From the NCBI GenBank assembly GCA_964354135.1, contig CAYGZA010000145.1, positions 1 to 15,627 of the forward strand: 15,627 bases of DNA, in the 5' to 3' direction. The notes beneath the pieces were generated by a model. The model saw nothing but the letters and a program-made list of their open reading frames with translations. It was not told the DNA's origin and did no database searches. Source of the stretch: CAYGZA01 sp964354135 (GTDB lineage Bacteria > Planctomycetota > Planctomycetia > Pirellulales > Thermoguttaceae). Below are positions 12,907 to 15,627 of this stretch, piece after piece (the first letter of the stretch is position 1; every line of letters begins with the position of its first letter). A program made the position numbers and the translations under genes.

Positions 12907-13567
12907 CGGCACCCTGGTGGTCGAGGTCTTCGGCGAGGGCAAGACGGACATCGGCGAGGCTTTGGATGCGGAGGAACCTCGAAAAGGCGTCGTCCCTATT
13001 CTCGTCCATACGCTTTGCGGCACGCCAGCGAGGATGAGGGTCAAGAGAAAGAGCCTTTACTTCCTCTTCAGGAAGAAGGGACTGTGGCAGAAAGTGGCGT
13101 TCGCCAAGCGGCAAGCGTGCTACAACCGCTCGGCCGCCGCGGTCTTCGTGCTCGACTCCGAAGGCGATGCGCGCGAGTTCGGGAGGAAGAAGTCTGACTT
13201 GGAGAAAGGCCGGGACCACGAATTGCCCGAATTCCCAACGGCCGTTGGTGTGGCCCAGCCGTGCATCGAGGCATGGCTCTTGGCAGATCCCCAGGCGATT
13301 CAGCAGGCAATCGGTCTCGCCAAGACTCCTGAGCTCCCCTCTGAGCCGGAGAAATGCCCGGCGCCGTGTCAGAACGAGAAGGAGAATCCCAAGGCGATTC
13401 TGGGCCACATTGCCGGCCTGAAGCGGAGACTATCGGCGGAAGAGAACTGGCGGATCGCGGCCGCGATGAAAGACATGGGGCTGGTCCGCACACGCTGCCC
13501 CGCGAGTTTCGCACCCTTTGCGGACGAGGTGGAGGCGCGGATTCGCCCGCTCTTTTCGGCCGGCTGA
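12896..13567 (+). CDS. DUF4276/TOPRIM-like protein paired with the ATPase
   Basis: The 223-residue protein starts at GTG 12896, inside the end of the ATPase gene (11-base overlap) with GAGGAGG just upstream, so translation is coupled. It shows LVVEVFGEGKTDIGE (7-21, the EGxT acidic start of TOPRIM-like DUF4276 proteins), AAVFVLDSEGDA (81-92, the D-x-E/D metal site) and QPCIEAWLLADPQAI (121-135, the characteristic 'EaWLLaD'). A TOPRIM-type fold would make it a metal-dependent nuclease or effector controlled by the ATPase (inference). Basic patches at 46-73 and 171-178 could contact nucleic acid. AAA ATPase plus DUF4276 is a recurrent gene pair suspected of a defence role; AriB of PARIS uses the different DUF4435. 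It ends 39 bases from the convergent TauE gene. Confidence 0.75.
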   Translation: MSPDGTLVVEVFGEGKTDIGEALDAEEPRKGVVPILVHTLCGTPARMRVKRKSLYFLFRKKGLWQKVAFAKRQACYNRSAAAVFVLDSEGDAREFGRKKSDLEKGRDHELPEFPTAVGVAQPCIEAWLLADPQAIQQAIGLAKTPELPSEPEKCPAPCQNEKENPKAILGHIAGLKRRLSAEENWRIAAAMKDMGLVRTRCPASFAPFADEVEARIRPLFSAG

Positions 13568-13606
13568 AGAGAGGCCGCTCTGCTCGAATGCCCTTTCGCA
13601 AGATCA

Positions 13607-14347
13607 TCAATGCAAAATCAGCCACATCGCAGCGGCCGCGGCAAGGAAAGTCACCAGCAGATCGAAGAGCCTCTGCGAGACCCGCGGCACGAGCCAGCGG
13701 CCGACCACGGCCCCCGCGACGGCGATCGGCGAAAGCGCCAGGCCGAAGCCAATCGTATGGGCCGTGAGCATCCCCTGCGTCCAGAACGGCACCACTTTGG
13801 CCAGGTTCAGCAGAAAAAAGAACCAGGCGCACGTCCCGATGAACTGCTCCTTGAGCAGGCCGCGGCTGAGCAAGTAAACGGTCATGACCGGCCCACCCGC
13901 GTTGGCCACCGTGCTGGCAAAGCCCGCCAGAACGCCCATGCTCCCCGCGAACCACCACCTCTCGGGCACGTGAGCCCAGTGGGAACGTTTCCTGAGCAAC
14001 TCGAGCGTCAAGAGGGCCAGGATCAGCCAGCCCAGCACGAGCCGGAACTGCCGGTCGGCGAGCCATAGGAGAACCAGGTACGCGGGGACCATGCCCACCA
14101 GCACATAGGGAAAGAGCCCCCACAGCCGGTCCCATTGGGCGTGCCGGCGGAACCAGCTCACGGCAAACACGTCGCCCACCAGGAGCACGACCAGGGTGGC
14201 GCCGACCGAAAGCTCGGCGTTTCCCGGGAAGGCCGTCGCCATGAGGGCCACTGCGGGAGTAGCCGCGCCGGGGAGCCCGGTCTTGGAAAAGCCGACCAGA
14301 ACCGCCGCAGCGGTCGCGCAGAGAATGGTCATCGGATCGGTCGGCAT
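13607..14347 (-). CDS. TauE/SafE family sulfite/anion exporter
   Basis: The 246-residue, strongly hydrophobic protein belongs to the TauE/SafE family (PF01925). It shows the two internal pseudo-repeats of that family: GFSKTGLPGAATPAVAL (19-35) near the N-terminus and GFASTVANAGGPVMTVYLL (142-160) in the second half. About seven or eight membrane helices are visible, so it sits in the inner membrane. The family exports sulfite, sulfoacetate or other organosulfur anions, or takes up sulfate-like anions. Its neighbour on the same strand is ATP sulfurylase, 149 bases upstream, which supports a sulfur-related substrate. The start at 14347 has only a weak ribosome site; the ATG at 14332 is an alternative. 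The intervening gap contains a low-complexity island, so co-transcription with the sulfurylase is likely but not certain. Confidence 0.85.
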   Translation of the reverse strand: MPTDPMTILCATAAAVLVGFSKTGLPGAATPAVALMATAFPGNAELSVGATLVVLLVGDVFAVSWFRRHAQWDRLWGLFPYVLVGMVPAYLVLLWLADRQFRLVLGWLILALLTLELLRKRSHWAHVPERWWFAGSMGVLAGFASTVANAGGPVMTVYLLSRGLLKEQFIGTCAWFFFLLNLAKVVPFWTQGMLTAHTIGFGLALSPIAVAGAVVGRWLVPRVSQRLFDLLVTFLAAAAAMWLILH

Positions 14348-14458
14348 GGGAGGCTCTGGATGGCAGCTTCAGGCCGGACTGTCGTTTCGTGCCGATGCGA
14401 GTCGCAAGTTGAGGGGTGAGCGACGAAGAACGACAGGCAAGCGGGTCGCCTCTTCTTT

Positions 14459-14490
14459 CCTCGTCCCTCGTCCCTCGCCTCTCGTGCCTC
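14459..14490. repeat. Low-complexity CTCGTCC island
   Basis: Degenerate tandem units CCTCGTC, CCTCGTC, CCTCGCC, TCTCGTG and CCTC lie 7 bases beyond the stop of the ATP sulfurylase gene, between it and the exporter gene. They are of the same style as the island at 7199-7260 and have the same 7-base period as the array at 11196-11237. Confidence 0.55.
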
Positions 14491-14496
14491 TGAGTG

Positions 14497-15627
14497 CTAC
14501 TTCCGTGCCATCGCCTCGGCCAGGATCCTCGCCGTGCTCTGGCGCATGATCCGCGGGTCCACCGGCCGGCCCTCCAAGAGGGCCTTGCGGACCTCCTTGC
14601 CGGAGATGAAGACCGGCTTCTCGTCGGGGTGGTTCTCCATGAGGTCGACGCGGCCGATCGAGGCGTAGAAAGCGGCAAAACCCACCTTGAGCGGCCGGAT
14701 CCTGAGATCGCCGCCGAGGTGGTCGAAGATCTCTTGGGCGTCGAAATCGCCCCAGATCGGCGTCCCGTCGTGGTAGGGGGCGTCGGCGTGCTTGCGCCCG
14801 ATGATGATGTCCGAGAAACCGAAGTTCTGCCGGTAGATGCCGTGCATCACCGCTTCCTTCGGGCCGCCGTAGAACATCTTGATGTCCAAACCCAAGAGGA
14901 TGACGCGATCGGGCACCGACTCGCCGCGGGGGCCCCAAAGTTCCGGGTCGCTGTCCCCTTCGCCGAGCGCGCGGTTGGCGATCAGGGCCTCGTAGGTCCG
15001 CATGCGGACGTCGGCCGCCACGTCGTCGCCCTTCGTCTCGCCGATGAGCGGATTCAAACAGGCCCCGGCGTCGTGGCCGGCGCGGAGCAACGTCTCCAGG
15101 CCGCATACCAAGGCATACTCGTGCGCCCGGTGCAGGGGATTGCGGGTCTGGAAGGCGACGACCCGCTCCCAGCCCTTCTCGGCCAGAAGCCGCCGGGTTT
15201 CCCGCGGCGGCAGGACGTACTTGCCGAACTGCAGGTGCTTGGGCTGCGGCAAGACCCGGATCGTGCCGCCCAGCAAGTGAGTTTTGTCGGCGCCGGCGAC
15301 CAAGACCATGTCGGCGCCGGGATGATCGGTCCGATCGGTCAGGTAGACCCGGCGCAGGTACTTTCGCTTGTCCCACGCGAAGACGTCGCCGATCTCCAGC
15401 ACGGCGACGATTCTCCCGCCGTTGCTCGCCAGCGCCACGTTCTGCCCGGGCCCCAGCTTGCCGGCAAGCTCCGCAGTTACCGGGAACGAGAGCGGAATGG
15501 TCCAGGCGTAAAGCGATCCGTTGTGCTCGATCACGCCCTCCTCCAGGACCCGATCGTACACGCGCGAATCCATCGGTCCTGCAAGCGGGCTGAGCACCCC
15601 GTCGCCGAGCCGATAGACGGTCGACAG
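14497..15627 (-). CDS. sat: Sulfate adenylyltransferase (ATP sulfurylase), N-terminus outside the window
   Basis: The frame is open to the window edge (376 residues visible, starting LSTVYRLGDGVLSPLAGPM), so the true start lies beyond base 15627. The enzyme makes adenosine 5'-phosphosulfate from ATP and sulfate, the first step of sulfate activation, in the cytoplasm. Diagnostic motifs are SPLAGPM, VAFQTRNPLHRAHEYA (QxRNPxHxxH, ATP binding, about 160-172 of the visible part), NPLIGETKGDD (192-202) and YGGPKEAVMHGIYRQNFG (253-270). The third motif reads IIGRKHADAP (275-284) where the common bacterial form is GRDHAG, so it belongs to a variant subgroup. There is no fused APS kinase domain: the protein ends in RQSTARILAEAMARK. 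It is followed by the TauE/SafE exporter gene. Confidence 0.92.
   Translation of the reverse strand: MSTVYRLGDGVLSPLAGPMDSRVYDRVLEEGVIEHNGSLYAWTIPLSFPVTAELAGKLGPGQNVALASNGGRIVAVLEIGDVFAWDKRKYLRRVYLTDRTDHPGADMVLVAGADKTHLLGGTIRVLPQPKHLQFGKYVLPPRETRRLLAEKGWERVVAFQTRNPLHRAHEYALVCGLETLLRAGHDAGACLNPLIGETKGDDVAADVRMRTYEALIANRALGEGDSDPELWGPRGESVPDRVILLGLDIKMFYGGPKEAVMHGIYRQNFGFSDIIIGRKHADAPYHDGTPIWGDFDAQEIFDHLGGDLRIRPLKVGFAAFYASIGRVDLMENHPDEKPVFISGKEVRKALLEGRPVDPRIMRQSTARILAEAMARK

Noticed and set aside
13068..14678. 536-codon minus-strand frame
   Set aside because: It crosses three well-supported genes in other frames and is Arg/Ser/Ala-rich, as expected of a high-GC shadow.

Overview
The window is GC-rich and reads like a planctomycete chromosome, probably of a Pirellulales- or Gemmatales-like lineage. 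The reasons are a secreted DUF6807 ('PmoA-like') protein, a secreted protein of a type I associate with planctomycetes, mixed strand use with short convergent and divergent units, and many dispersed palindromic repeats. This is inference from gene content; there is no rRNA, tRNA or phylogenetic marker, and no CRISPR array.

Layout. 1-542: no convincing gene; a palindrome, a tandem GGGGACA-type repeat and a 5' hairpin. 543-1763 (+): exported seven-repeat, probably beta-propeller protein. 1764-2231: repeat-rich debris, namely an imperfect inverted repeat, a decayed minus-strand coding fragment and a 134-bp REPIN/MITE-like element with perfect 24-bp ends. 2232-3215 (-): uroporphyrinogen-decarboxylase-family protein. 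3216-3529: divergent intergenic region with a possible MITE. 3530-4537 (+): UPF0104/LPG-synthase-TM flippase-like membrane protein. 4545-7016 (-): a probable operon of a diadenylate-cyclase-domain (DAC) protein followed by a secreted protein split by an in-frame TAG. 7354-10207 (+): secreted DUF6807 protein followed by a radical SAM protein. 10245-11408 (-): RNase HII-like nuclease. 11701-13567 (+): overlapping pair of an AAA/ABC-type ATPase and a DUF4276/TOPRIM-like protein, which looks like a small defence cassette. 13607-15627 (-): ATP sulfurylase (cut by the window edge) followed by a TauE/SafE exporter, a sulfur pair.

The most unusual pattern is that several different repeats sit inside intact reading frames and are translated. 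Two 27-nt palindromes lie in the linker of the radical SAM protein. A 133-bp element with perfect 12-bp inverted ends and three internal hairpins, and a separate run of six heptanucleotides, both lie in the RNase HII-like gene. Each preserves the frame and leaves the recognised motifs intact, reminiscent of Rickettsia palindromic elements. Related non-coding repeats occur in the flanking intergenic regions.

The other points of interest are the DAC-domain protein, which may make or once made c-di-AMP and has a variant RHR motif, and the two-gene ATPase/DUF4276 unit.
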